Part shown: in pieces, positions 42,653 through 51,749 of the stretch
Numbering within the stretch: position 1 is the stretch's first letter
How the letters are laid out: each line of letters opens with the position of its first letter
From: Spongiibacter taiwanensis
Lineage (GTDB): Bacteria; Pseudomonadota; Gammaproteobacteria; Pseudomonadales; Spongiibacteraceae
NCBI RefSeq assembly: GCF_023702635.1
Contig: NZ_CP098455.1
Location: 682,001-746,000, forward strand
Direction of reading: 5' to 3'
DNA length: 64,000 nt
The notes under the pieces: model-generated
The model's database searches: none
What the model was told of the DNA's origin: nothing
Seen by the model: the letters and a program-made list of their open reading frames with translations, nothing else
Translations under genes and position numbers: made by a program

Positions 42653-45133
42653 CTATTCGCCGCTTTTTGCCTTTATTTCTGGCTTGCGGATCAACTGCAG
42701 CATACTCTGTTGCACATCGGGGCCCAAAAGCGCCACCCAGCGCTGAGCCAGGTCACCCAAGCGTGGATCAAGTTCCAGGTACTGTCCAGCCTCAGACTCC
42801 ATAACGCGCAGCAGTCGTTGGCGAATCAGGGTGTCCAGGTAGCCCCGAAACAGATTTTTATCAAAATACTCGGGTGCCTCGCGGCCGCTGACAATCGCCA
42901 GGCGCTGGGCCATTTCGATGATGTGCCGTTCAATTTCCGCCCGGGCTGCACCCTGACTGCGAATATCTTCCACCAAAAACAGACTGCTGACGGTGTAGCG
43001 CTCAAAGGTTTCCCGCAAAATGCGGCCCAGTCCGGTCAGCACCGCATAGGCCTCACTACCGACTCGGGCTCGGGTCAGCGCGCCGTCGGGGGTATCGAAC
43101 AGCAGACCGATCTCCACCAGGTTGTCGATGTGATCGGCTATTGCCCCTGCCACCTGATCTTCAGGAATGTTGATAAACAGCTCCTGCTTCAAAAAGGGAT
43201 AGAGCATGGCGCAGGAATCAATTAGCTCGCGGCGGTCAATCTGATAGCTGTGGCGGAAAAAACGGGCGATCAGGCTGGGCAGGGCCAGCACATGCATCAC
43301 ACTGTTGCGGTAGTAGGTCAGCATCACCGCCTCATTACCGGTGGCGGTAATGATCGGCCCCCAGGGGTGAGCGATCTCCGACAAGCCAGCCGTGCGGGCG
43401 GCCTGGTCAAAAATTTCCTCGGCGCTGCCCTCGGGCAAAATCACATCATGGCTGTAGGGCAGGCGCCGCAGGAGCACAATAAAATGATCAATCTGGCTCA
43501 GTAACTCGTCCTTGGCCATGGCCCGCTGGGGGCTGGCCAGCAGGATCATCGCCACCAGGCCAATGGCATTGACCACCGCGGCCGCATTAATGCGCTCCAT
43601 GTTTTGCTGGGCGATGCCGTCGACCACCTCGCTGAGAAAGGCGCTGTCGCCGCCCTGGGCCCGGCGCCGCCACTGGGGCGCTACCTGAGTGAGGGATTCA
43701 TCCAGGCTGATCGGCTCACCAAATGAAACGTGCGGGCTACCGTAGGACGATTTAAAGATTTTGCGGGCCTTGAGCAGGCCGCCAGCCGATTCATTCTTTT
43801 TGGCCGCACCGCGCAACTCCTTGGCGTAAGAGGTGCCCTCCACCAATTTATCGTAGGCCACATAGACCGGCACAATCGCCACCTTGCGCGCCGGCTGCTG
43901 CAGATAGCTCTCCAGCACCATGCGCAGCATGCCTTTTTTTGGTGGGAGCAGGCGCCCGGTGCGTGAACGGCCACCCTCGGGAAAGAACTCTACCGGGTAG
44001 CCCCGCCCCAGTAAGACATCCAGGTAGGCCTTGAAAACGGCGGAGTACAGCCGTTGGCCGCCAAAGCTGCGGCGGATATAAAAGGCGCCGCCCCGGCGCA
44101 GCAGCCCGCCTACCGGCCAAAAATTCAAATTCACCCCCGCCGCGATATGGGGAGGCACCAGACCCTCCATATAGAGGGAGTAGGAAATCAACAGGTAGTC
44201 CAGATGACTGCGGTGAGAGGGCATGTACACAATCTGACGATCATTGGCGACCCGGCGCAGGCGGTCGACATGGTGAACCCGGATGCCACTGAACAGTTTG
44301 CGAAACACCCAGGCCAGTATGAGTTCCAGCACCCGCAATAAGCGAGAGTCGAAATTGGCCGCCACCTCTTCAGCCATTTTGCGCGCGGATTTCTCCGCCT
44401 TGGCGGCATCGCTGCCGCTGGCGATCTCGCCGGCAATGGCGTCGCGCACGGCGGGCCGACGCAGCACCACATTGATAATCTGCTGACGGGATAGCAGGCT
44501 CGGCCCAAGGGTGGCGGTTTTTTTGCGGCTGAAATAAAAGGACAACGTTCGGGCCAACAGCGCCACGGCCCGCTCCGGGGATTCGCTGCGAGCGAACAGT
44601 TTGTCAAAGGCCACCGGCTCGGCGAAATGCAGAATCACACTCTTGCGTTGGGCAATAATCACCAGCAGCTTGCGCAGCACCCCACCCCGATTGCCATCGC
44701 CCAGTAGCAACCGCCAAAAGGACGTCTCACTGCCGGGGTCCCGCCCCCAGAAAATCGACACCGGCACCATCTGCAGGGGGTAGTCGTCGTCTTCTGCGAT
44801 GCCGCGATTGAGAAAATTATCAATCAACTGCTGGCGGCGCTCGCTACCCAGGTCGCCATTGAGCAAGGGAAAATACAGGCAGGCTGCCCGCTCGGCATCG
44901 GGCAGTTTTCCCGGCCGGGCCCGCAACATGGGCAGGTCCTGCTTGCGCAACACCTTTTCGAGCAGAAACCGATCCGTCCAGCTATGCTGGCGCAGCACAT
45001 AGCACACCGGCTTACCCGCCAGGGTTTCACTCAGTTGATCATCAAGCTGCACCAGGCTCGGTCTGACCAAGCCCACCACTGGTGACGCAATCATGCGGCA
45101 AAACAGAAAATACAGGCGGGTAAACCAGGTCAT
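42653..45133 (-). CDS. plsB: Glycerol-3-phosphate 1-O-acyltransferase
   Basis: About 826 residues from the ATG at 45133 (an ATG at 45145 is also possible), matching PlsB. Acyltransferase motifs: IVYMPSHRSHLDYLLISY (HxxxxD), GGAFYIRRSFGG, FFPEGGRSRTGR, and KVAIVPVYVAYDKLVEG. PlsB makes lysophosphatidic acid, the first step of phospholipid synthesis, at the inner membrane. The start is uncertain because there is no strong ribosome site. Divergent from selO. Confidence 0.94.
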   Translation of the reverse strand: MTWFTRLYFLFCRMIASPVVGLVRPSLVQLDDQLSETLAGKPVCYVLRQHSWTDRFLLEKVLRKQDLPMLRARPGKLPDAERAACLYFPLLNGDLGSERRQQLIDNFLNRGIAEDDDYPLQMVPVSIFWGRDPGSETSFWRLLLGDGNRGGVLRKLLVIIAQRKSVILHFAEPVAFDKLFARSESPERAVALLARTLSFYFSRKKTATLGPSLLSRQQIINVVLRRPAVRDAIAGEIASGSDAAKAEKSARKMAEEVAANFDSRLLRVLELILAWVFRKLFSGIRVHHVDRLRRVANDRQIVYMPSHRSHLDYLLISYSLYMEGLVPPHIAAGVNLNFWPVGGLLRRGGAFYIRRSFGGQRLYSAVFKAYLDVLLGRGYPVEFFPEGGRSRTGRLLPPKKGMLRMVLESYLQQPARKVAIVPVYVAYDKLVEGTSYAKELRGAAKKNESAGGLLKARKIFKSSYGSPHVSFGEPISLDESLTQVAPQWRRRAQGGDSAFLSEVVDGIAQQNMERINAAAVVNAIGLVAMILLASPQRAMAKDELLSQIDHFIVLLRRLPYSHDVILPEGSAEEIFDQAARTAGLSEIAHPWGPIITATGNEAVMLTYYRNSVMHVLALPSLIARFFRHSYQIDRRELIDSCAMLYPFLKQELFINIPEDQVAGAIADHIDNLVEIGLLFDTPDGALTRARVGSEAYAVLTGLGRILRETFERYTVSSLFLVEDIRSQGAARAEIERHIIEMAQRLAIVSGREAPEYFDKNLFRGYLDTLIRQRLLRVMESEAGQYLELDPRLGDLAQRWVALLGPDVQQSMLQLIRKPEIKAKSGE

Positions 45134-45384
45134 TATTGTGCACATCCATTGGTGACGGGCGGATTGGTAAGCGCGTGGTGGCCGGCGAATTATCAATATG
45201 CCCCGAGCGAATGGGAGTAGCCACCTTCTCGCCGCGAATTTTACCCGTTATCGGCGGGCAGGTCGCGTCCGGCACGTTTATGATCCTCTGCAGGCAACCC
45301 TGTCTCCGCTGCCTGGAGCCCATCGCGATACAGCCCGGGCCGGGTTTGCGTACAATGGCGCAACATATTCATCAGGTGGCCCAC

Positions 45385-46857
45385 ATGACCCCAATCGCCT
45401 TCGACAACAGCTACGCCAAACTGTCGGATCGTTTTTATTCGCCCCTATCGCCCGCCCAAGTCCCGGCCCCGGCCTGGATTGCCTGTAACACTGAGCTGGC
45501 AAAAGACGTGGGGATCGACCCACAGTGGTTGGCCAGCGATGCGGGGCTGGCCATGGCGGCCGGCAACCAACTGCCCGCCGGCGCCGAGCCCATCGCCACC
45601 GTTTATGCCGGTCATCAATTCGGCTCTTATAACCCCCAGCTGGGTGACGGCCGCGCAGTGCTGTTGGGCGAGGTTATCCGCCCCGATGGCCAGCGAGTCG
45701 ATGTGCAGCTCAAAGGCGCCGGACGCACCCCCTACTCCCGTGGCGGCGACGGCAAATCGCCCCTGGGGCCAGTACTGCGGGAATACCTGCTGAGCGAGGC
45801 CATGTATGCCCTGGGTGTGCCCACCACCCGGGCCCTGGCAGCGGTGAGCACCGGTGAGCCAGTCTACCGGGAACAGGCCCTGCCCGGTGCCATTTTGACC
45901 CGGGTGGCCAAGAGTCACCTGCGCATTGGCACCTTCCAGTTTTTTGCTGCCCGGCAAGACCATGAGGCCCTGAGCCAACTGGTCGACTACACCATCAATC
46001 GCCACTACCCGGCCGCCACCCAGGCAGCCATTCCGGCGCTGGCGCTGTTTGAGTCGGTAGTTGCCGCCCAGGCAGAACTGATTGCCCAGTGGCAAAGCCT
46101 CGGCTTTATCCACGGGGTGATGAATACCGACAACATGCTCCTCAGCGGTGAGACCATCGACTATGGCCCCTGCGCCTTTATGGAGGCCTATCACCCCGGC
46201 AAGGTGTTCAGCTCCATCGACAGCCACGGCCGCTACGCCTTTGGCAATCAACCAGCCATCGGTCAGTGGAATCTCGCCCAGCTGGCCCAGGCATTGCTGC
46301 CACTGCTCGACGAAGACCCCAATATGGCGGTGGAGATGGCCCAGCAAGCGCTGAACGAATACCCGGATAAATTCTTTGCCGCCTACCATCAGCGCATGGC
46401 CGCCAAGCTGGGCATCAGCCAATGGCAAGCGGGGGACGAACAGCTCTACCAGGATTTTCTCGACCTGCTGGCCGAGCACCAATGTGACTTTACTCTGGCC
46501 TTCCGGCGACTGTTCCAGTTGGCCCACCCGGAGTATGAAGCGCCCCTCAGCGATTTGTTTGCATTTCCCGAAGCGTTTACACCTTGGCTGAGCCGCTGGC
46601 AGGGCCGCAGGGATGGCCAGCCCGACACGGACGAATCAGTGCGCCGCGCCATGCTGCAGGCCAATCCCCTGTTTATTCCCCGTAATCACCGGGTGGAGCA
46701 GGCCATTCACGCCGCTACCTGGGAGAACAACCTGGCCCCCTTCCAACAATTGCTCGCCGTGGTCACCCAACCCTTTGACGCGCGCACCGAGTGGCTGGCC
46801 TACGCCGCCCCCGCCAGCCCCGACGAGGCCGTGCAGAGAACGTTCTGCGGGACCTAA
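45385..46857 (+). CDS. selO: SelO family protein adenylyltransferase (Cys form)
   Basis: 490 residues from the ATG at 45385, with CAGGTGG upstream; an ATG ten codons earlier is possible. Pseudokinase-fold motifs: VYAGHQFGSYNPQLGDGRAVLLGEV, VDVQLKGAGRTPYSRGGDGKSPLGPVLREYLLSEAMYALGVPTTRAL and GFIHGVMNTDNMLLSGETIDYGPCAFM. The C-terminus is RTFCGT, where animal homologues carry selenocysteine. SelO transfers AMP to proteins and affects the oxidative-stress response. The -10-like TACAAT just upstream suggests its own promoter. Confidence 0.94.
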   Translation: MTPIAFDNSYAKLSDRFYSPLSPAQVPAPAWIACNTELAKDVGIDPQWLASDAGLAMAAGNQLPAGAEPIATVYAGHQFGSYNPQLGDGRAVLLGEVIRPDGQRVDVQLKGAGRTPYSRGGDGKSPLGPVLREYLLSEAMYALGVPTTRALAAVSTGEPVYREQALPGAILTRVAKSHLRIGTFQFFAARQDHEALSQLVDYTINRHYPAATQAAIPALALFESVVAAQAELIAQWQSLGFIHGVMNTDNMLLSGETIDYGPCAFMEAYHPGKVFSSIDSHGRYAFGNQPAIGQWNLAQLAQALLPLLDEDPNMAVEMAQQALNEYPDKFFAAYHQRMAAKLGISQWQAGDEQLYQDFLDLLAEHQCDFTLAFRRLFQLAHPEYEAPLSDLFAFPEAFTPWLSRWQGRRDGQPDTDESVRRAMLQANPLFIPRNHRVEQAIHAATWENNLAPFQQLLAVVTQPFDARTEWLAYAAPASPDEAVQRTFCGT

Positions 46858-46985
46858 GCCGCACCGCAGCACGGCACACAGGGACAAATGACAAACCTTT
46901 AACCCCATCGCCGGCCCCAGTCGACTATTATCTGATCATCGCCCGCGCCGACCCGCGCGAGTCAATAATAAGAAATGGGGTATTC

Positions 46986-47813
46986 ATGGATATGCGGTCC
47001 AATTTCATTGTCCTGTTGGCGCTAATTGCCGTGCCACTGATCGTCGTACCACTTAATGCCGGCGCCGCCGAGCCCGGCTGTGACAGCAAATTGTGCAATG
47101 TCGACAAGGGCAATCAGTTCGTCATTGCACCTTACCTGTGGCTGCCGGGTATCAAGGGAGAAGCCGAACTGGCCGGCACCCAGGCCGCCTTCGACTACAG
47201 CGCCGAGCAGCTCATCGGCGGGCTCAACGCCGGCGCCATGGGTTACCTGCAGTGGCATCATGGCGAGGATTTTTTCTATCTCGAAGGGCTGGGCTTTGAA
47301 TATGAGGATCGGGTCGAGGCTGTGCAGAACAAGCTGCTCAATGCCCGGGTCGGCATGGTTGAGCTGGGTTACGGGCGGCACTACTGCCTTGGCCCGGCAC
47401 CGAACTGCAAGATCCAACTGAGCCCTTATATCGGCCTTCGTCGCACCATTCTCGATATCACCGTGCAGCTCAACGAAGGGGGTGTAGAGGCCCTGTTACT
47501 GTTGGCAATGGGCATCCCCGATCAGATTACCGCCACTGAGCGCTGGCTGGACCCGGCCGTGGGCTTGGTCACCGAAATTTCCCTGTCGGACAACTGGCAG
47601 ATTATCACCAAGGTGGATGCCGCGGGTTTGGGCATCGGCTACAACCAATACTGGAACGGCATCGCCGTGCTGCACTACCGCCTGAGTGATCGCTGGACCG
47701 TGGCCGCCGGGTATCGGGAGTCGGATTTTGATGCCGAGCCGGGGGGGCGCAACGAGGTTGAACTGAAGCTCCGAGGCAAGGGTCCTCTCGCCGGGATCAG
47801 CTATACCTTTTGA
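46986..47813 (+). CDS. Outer-membrane beta-barrel protein of unknown function
   Basis: 275 residues from the ATG at 46986, with GGGG upstream; the frame is open earlier but looks like selO-side noise. A signal peptide (residues 1-23, ending AGAAEPG) is followed by alternating amphipathic strands such as GNQFVIAPYLWLPGIKGEAEL and IQLSPYIGLRRTILDITVQL. The C-terminal Phe (AGISYTF) fits recognition by the Bam complex. No family match certain. Its stop codon opens a 17-bp tandem repeat. Confidence 0.72.
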   Translation: MDMRSNFIVLLALIAVPLIVVPLNAGAAEPGCDSKLCNVDKGNQFVIAPYLWLPGIKGEAELAGTQAAFDYSAEQLIGGLNAGAMGYLQWHHGEDFFYLEGLGFEYEDRVEAVQNKLLNARVGMVELGYGRHYCLGPAPNCKIQLSPYIGLRRTILDITVQLNEGGVEALLLLAMGIPDQITATERWLDPAVGLVTEISLSDNWQIITKVDAAGLGIGYNQYWNGIAVLHYRLSDRWTVAAGYRESDFDAEPGGRNEVELKLRGKGPLAGISYTF

Positions 47814-47860
47814 GCAGAAACGGGGTTTGAGCAAAGACAGGGTTTGAGCAAAGAAGGGGG
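47809..47860. repeat. 17-bp tandem repeat, 3 copies
   Basis: TTTGAGCAGAAACGGGG, TTTGAGCAAAGACAGGG and a third diverged copy run head to tail from 47809. The first includes the stop codon of the preceding gene. Confidence 0.7.
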
Positions 47861-47887
47861 TGCCCGGGCCGGACACCCCAACCGCGA

Positions 47888-48427
47888 TTACAGACGCAGC
47901 TGCAGGCGGACAAAAAGACCATCCTCAAATTCGAATTTACCGCCTTCGTCGGCATCGAATTCATATTCGGCATAACCAATTTGCAGGGCCGAATTCTGGA
48001 AAATTGCAAACTCGGCACTCATCGACCACTCCTGGTAGCCGTCCACATCGCCAAAAGCGGTGGCATCGGGACCATAGTACAGGCCTGCCCGCAGATTAAC
48101 AATCTCGTTGAGGGGGAAGCTCAGGTCGCCACCGAAGGCCACCGCACCGCCATCAAGATCGGTATCTCCGCCATCCAGACCGATGGCCTTTACCCCAACA
48201 CGACCACTTAGGGTGCCGCGCTGGCCGTTGGCAAACAGCCCCAGAGCGGCCATATCTGCGCCATCCTCGTGGTGCAGCCAGTCAAACTGGGCACTGGTGT
48301 CCGAATTCAGATCGCCCGCCACCGACACGCCGAAGGTGTCCTCACCAAACTGAAATGCCACTCCGCCCGCGCTCGCGGTGCCACTTACACCCAACAGCGC
48401 CACTGCAGCCAACATACGAAAATTCAT
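47888..48427 (-). CDS. yfaZ: YfaZ family outer-membrane protein
   Basis: 179 residues with AAGGAGAA upstream of the ATG. A signal peptide (MNFRMLAAVALLGVSGTASA) precedes a small beta-barrel with repeated amphipathic strands (VAFQFGEDTFGVSVAGDL, EWSMSAEFAIFQNSALQIGYAEYEF) and the C-terminal VRLQLRL. Sequence fits the YfaZ family, whose function is unknown. It converges on the previous beta-barrel gene with a GC-rich hairpin in between. Confidence 0.8.
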   Translation of the reverse strand: MNFRMLAAVALLGVSGTASAGGVAFQFGEDTFGVSVAGDLNSDTSAQFDWLHHEDGADMAALGLFANGQRGTLSGRVGVKAIGLDGGDTDLDGGAVAFGGDLSFPLNEIVNLRAGLYYGPDATAFGDVDGYQEWSMSAEFAIFQNSALQIGYAEYEFDADEGGKFEFEDGLFVRLQLRL

Positions 48428-48525
48428 TGTCGAAATTCTCCTTGTGGATCAACGATTGCCCTGCCGTCATCGACCGGCAGGCTCAAAATTTGCTGGCTAC
48501 CTTACACTGCCATCCCTGCGTTGTC

Positions 48526-48577
48526 TTGTAGAGAAGCCTTGTAGAGAAGCTTTGCAGAGCAGCCCCGTAGGGCAGTC
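48526..48577. repeat. 13-bp tandem repeat, 4 degenerate copies
   Basis: TTGTAGAGAAGCC, TTGTAGAGAAGCT, TTGCAGAGCAGCC and CCGTAGGGCAGTC lie head to tail in the yfaZ upstream region. The first two differ at one base. Confidence 0.65.
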
Positions 48578-48630
48578 TGGTCGTGCTTCATTGTATCGCC
48601 ATCCTGGAGAACCAGCCTCGCTGCGCCACC

Positions 48631-49674
48631 CTAATTGCGCAAGGCCAACAGCAGCTGATGAATAAAGCCCAATTTCTCTGTCACCTTGGGCGATAACACA
48701 AAGGGGTAGAGGTCGGGCTGCCCCATGCTGCGGTTGAGACTGTTGACGGCAAAGGTCAGCGGCAACGCCCGGGCAAGAATGTCCTCCAGGCTGGTGTGGC
48801 AGTAGGGATCAATATCCGCGCGCATGGCCATTTCCGGCGCGCTCTCAGGCTGCATTGACAGACCGAAGGCCTGGGCGGTTTCCAGGGTATCGATCAGATG
48901 GAAATAGTGGGCCCAACATTCCGCCCAATCCTCCAACGGATGGCTGCTGGCATAGGCGCTGACAAAGTGCTGCTGCCAGTCCGGCGGCGGCCCCTGCTCA
49001 TAGTGGCGCTGCAGTGCCTGGGCGTAATCCTGGCGATCGTCGCCAAACACCTGCCGGAAGCTCGCCAGGCAGGCGGGCTCGGGCTGAACCAGTTTCTCCC
49101 AGTAGTAATGCCCCACCTCATGACGAAAGTGACCGATCAGGGTCCGGTAACTCTCCTCCATATTCTGCCGCTGCAGCTCGCGCTCGGCGGGGTCGGCCTC
49201 CTCGGTGGTAATGGTCACTTGCCCGGCGGCATGGCCGGTGCTGGCCACCGCGCCGGGGGGCAGGGGCGCATCGCTGGAAATAAAATCGAAACGCAGATCA
49301 GACTCCCAGGGCAACTGCAGGCGCTTCAGGCTATACACCAAGCGATGTTTGGCAAATTCGAGGCGCCGCCAGGCATCGGCCTGATCGGGCACACTCAGGT
49401 CAGGTATATGGCGATTGAGCTCACAGCACTCACACAGCGTCGCCTCCTCACTTGCGGGAAGCAGCCAGTTACAAACCCCGTTTTGAAAGTTAGCGCAATA
49501 ACGCCAATGCCCCTCGTCCAGTGCCGCCAGTGCCCGGTAACCCTCGGGCTCGCTGTCGAGGGCCGTCAGTTCGCCCACATGGGGCAGATAGCCCAACGCC
49601 GCACCGCAGCGTTGGCAGCGGGTATTTTCAAACAACAGGGTTTGGCCGCAGTTTTGGCAAAGAAAAATACGCAT
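48631..49674 (-). CDS. Zinc-ribbon metallopeptidase family protein
   Basis: 347 residues. The N-terminus has zinc-ribbon cysteines (FLCQNCGQTLLFENTRCQRCGAALG), and a second Cys cluster (RYCANFQNGVCNWLL, then LCECCELNRHIPD) follows. The metallopeptidase motif is HFRHEVGHYYWEKLV (HExxH-like with Val-Gly), and downstream HPLEDWAECWAHYFHLIDTLETA supplies further ligands. This is the family of putative zinc-binding metallopeptidases with unknown substrates. GGGGCG precedes the ATG. Confidence 0.87.
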   Translation of the reverse strand: MRIFLCQNCGQTLLFENTRCQRCGAALGYLPHVGELTALDSEPEGYRALAALDEGHWRYCANFQNGVCNWLLPASEEATLCECCELNRHIPDLSVPDQADAWRRLEFAKHRLVYSLKRLQLPWESDLRFDFISSDAPLPPGAVASTGHAAGQVTITTEEADPAERELQRQNMEESYRTLIGHFRHEVGHYYWEKLVQPEPACLASFRQVFGDDRQDYAQALQRHYEQGPPPDWQQHFVSAYASSHPLEDWAECWAHYFHLIDTLETAQAFGLSMQPESAPEMAMRADIDPYCHTSLEDILARALPLTFAVNSLNRSMGQPDLYPFVLSPKVTEKLGFIHQLLLALRN

Positions 49675-49738
49675 CAGAAGCGCCCCTGCACGGTGCTAAG
49701 GTCAGTCGCCACACTCACCACCATCGGTTCAGACCTAT

Positions 49739-50578
49739 TCACTTCAAGCGCCAGCGATCAGCTGCACAGACAGCGCGCCCTTCCCGCTGCAGTTTCAGCA
49801 CATGGGCCAGCAGCGACAAGCGCGCCACTGGCCAAATACTGGCGGGCACGTCCTCATAGGCTACCGGCAAGAGCGTATCCAGATCGGCCTCGCCCACCGA
49901 AATCATGGCAGCCACCACTTTGTCTTCTCGCCCCTGACGATGGGCGAGCAGCGTCTCAATCTCGTCCCTTGGGCGGTCGATCAAGTGGCCGTGACCCGGT
50001 GCCAGCGCGGCCAGCGGGTAGTCGAGGAGCAATCGCAGGGAGTGGCAGTAATCGGCCATATCCCCCGATGGCGGAATAATCACCACCGTCGAGCCCTGCA
50101 TAATGTGATCGCCGGTAAACAATACCCCGCTGGGATGGTGCAACAGACAGTAATGATTGCCGACATGCCCCGGCGTGTGGATCGCCTCCAGCACCTCGCC
50201 GTCGACATCAATTTGCATGCCGTGACTCAGGGAAACATCGGCCTTAAAACTCGCATCCTGATAGCCGTCATCATCAATATCACAGCCCACCACCGGCACC
50301 CCGTGGCGCTTTGCCAGGGCCGCCGCCCCCGGGGAGTGGTCGGTGTGGGTATGGGTCACCACAATGCGCTCAAGCTGCCCGCCCAGTTTGGCAATGCCGG
50401 CGTCGATGGCATCGAGGTGCTCGGGCATATCCGGTCCGGGATCAAGCAAGGTGATGTTGCGCTGGCCAATCAGGTAGGTGTTGGTCCCTTCCCCGGTCAA
50501 TACACTGGGGTTGGGCGCCAAAATTCGGTGCACCCCGGGGCGCAGCGGCGCAAGTTCGCCAGCGATCAGCTCGGTCAT
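49739..50578 (-). CDS. MBL-fold metallo-hydrolase (LACTB2-like)
   Basis: 279 residues. Metallo-beta-lactamase motifs are complete: VVTHTHTDHSPGAAALAKRHG (HxHxDH), a later His in HTPGHVGNHYCLLHHP, Asp in FTGDHIMQGSTVVI, and His in LAPGHGHLIDRPRDEI. The family includes LACTB2-type nucleases and thioesterase-like hydrolases; activity not predictable. The ribosome site is weak. Confidence 0.88.
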   Translation of the reverse strand: MTELIAGELAPLRPGVHRILAPNPSVLTGEGTNTYLIGQRNITLLDPGPDMPEHLDAIDAGIAKLGGQLERIVVTHTHTDHSPGAAALAKRHGVPVVGCDIDDDGYQDASFKADVSLSHGMQIDVDGEVLEAIHTPGHVGNHYCLLHHPSGVLFTGDHIMQGSTVVIIPPSGDMADYCHSLRLLLDYPLAALAPGHGHLIDRPRDEIETLLAHRQGREDKVVAAMISVGEADLDTLLPVAYEDVPASIWPVARLSLLAHVLKLQREGRAVCAADRWRLK

Positions 50579-50794
50579 GGTTGTGGTCGCTCTTGTTGAA
50601 GGTTAAGTGGCACTCGGTAAGCAAAAAATTACCTGCATTGATGCCAGATGGTACTGGGCCGCGCTCTTTAGGGCACAGATTTTCCAGAAAAATCCCTGTC
50701 GCTGGTCAGGTAACTTGGCCGGGGAGCGCAAATTGCGGTAACCGCCACAGAGTAAGGGGAGCGATACCGCACTAAAACAGGAAAATAAACCGGA

Positions 50795-51622
50795 TCAGGA
50801 CGCGGGACACCCCTTCATCGCATCGGTCAATTTTTTGGCTGCCGGATTCACCGGTAGAAATGATTCAACCCGGTAGCGCTGAGAGCGTCCCTTAAACTCC
50901 CGACCGCTGAAGCTAGTCGATGTATGGGCAAACACCGCAGGCTGGGCGCCATCCTCGGCAGCCACTTCCACCCACAAACAGCCCGCCAGACTGCGAGGGC
51001 TCAGATCCCCCCGCAGCACTTCACGCAAACCCGGCATTTGCGCCAACTCCCACTCCAAGCGTTCAAGGTGGGGGTGAATACTGCCGTCCTTCTGGTGGCG
51101 CAGAATCCACAGCAGAAACTGGACAATTTCCTGCCAATTCAGAATGTGCTGGCGCAGACCACTGGGCGAAGCCAGGGTGAGCAGAACATTGTCCTTCCCC
51201 TGAAACTGTACCGGCACAACATTGAAGCGCTCGCAGAGGCTGGCAACCACCTTGTTGGCCAGAATCACGTTGGTAGAGCCGTCCATAATCATGGCGGGCA
51301 TGGGTTCGTAAAAGGCCAGGGAGTAGCTGAGCTGCCAGGCATCGCCAACCTCGTCCCGTTCGCCGTTGAGTTTGCTCTGCAGCGGCGGCGAATAACCGGC
51401 CAGGCTAATCAGCAGTTCCGCCTGCACCGGCGCCAATTGCAGGCTGCTGATGAGGCGTTCCAATACCTCCCGGGAAGCGGAGCTTTTATTGCATTCAATA
51501 AAGCTCAGGTGACGGGCAGAAATCCCTGCCTCTTCGGCCAGTGCGACCTGTGAAACCCGGCGCTGACGACGCCACTGCCGAATCAATGCGCCCAGCACAC
51601 CTTGCTTTGGCCTTGCTCCCAT
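50795..51622 (-). CDS. XRE family regulator with MmyB-like ligand domain
   Basis: 275 residues. Helix-turn-helix near the start (LGALIRQWRRQRRVSQVALAEEAGISARHLSFIECNKSSASREVLERLISSL). The following domain (SYSLAFYEPMPAMIMDGSTNVILANKVVASLCERFN) is the MmyB-like putative fatty-acid-binding domain. AGGTAGGTGAT upstream of the ATG. It lies 127 bp after the MATE gene on the same strand and may regulate it or itself. Confidence 0.9.
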   Translation of the reverse strand: MGARPKQGVLGALIRQWRRQRRVSQVALAEEAGISARHLSFIECNKSSASREVLERLISSLQLAPVQAELLISLAGYSPPLQSKLNGERDEVGDAWQLSYSLAFYEPMPAMIMDGSTNVILANKVVASLCERFNVVPVQFQGKDNVLLTLASPSGLRQHILNWQEIVQFLLWILRHQKDGSIHPHLERLEWELAQMPGLREVLRGDLSPRSLAGCLWVEVAAEDGAQPAVFAHTSTSFSGREFKGRSQRYRVESFLPVNPAAKKLTDAMKGCPAS

Positions 51623-51749
51623 ATCACCTACCTGAACTGTCCGTTATTTTTCGCGACCCCGCCAGCCGCAGTGACTCAGTTTGAGCACTAACGATTTGCC
51701 GGTGGGCCTTAACACAACTGTAGTATACGGGGCATTTTCCAGCTTTGGG

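Noticed and set aside
45445-46527. 360-residue minus-strand frame opposite selO
   Set aside because: Shadow frame of a high-GC gene; SelO motifs run through the other strand.
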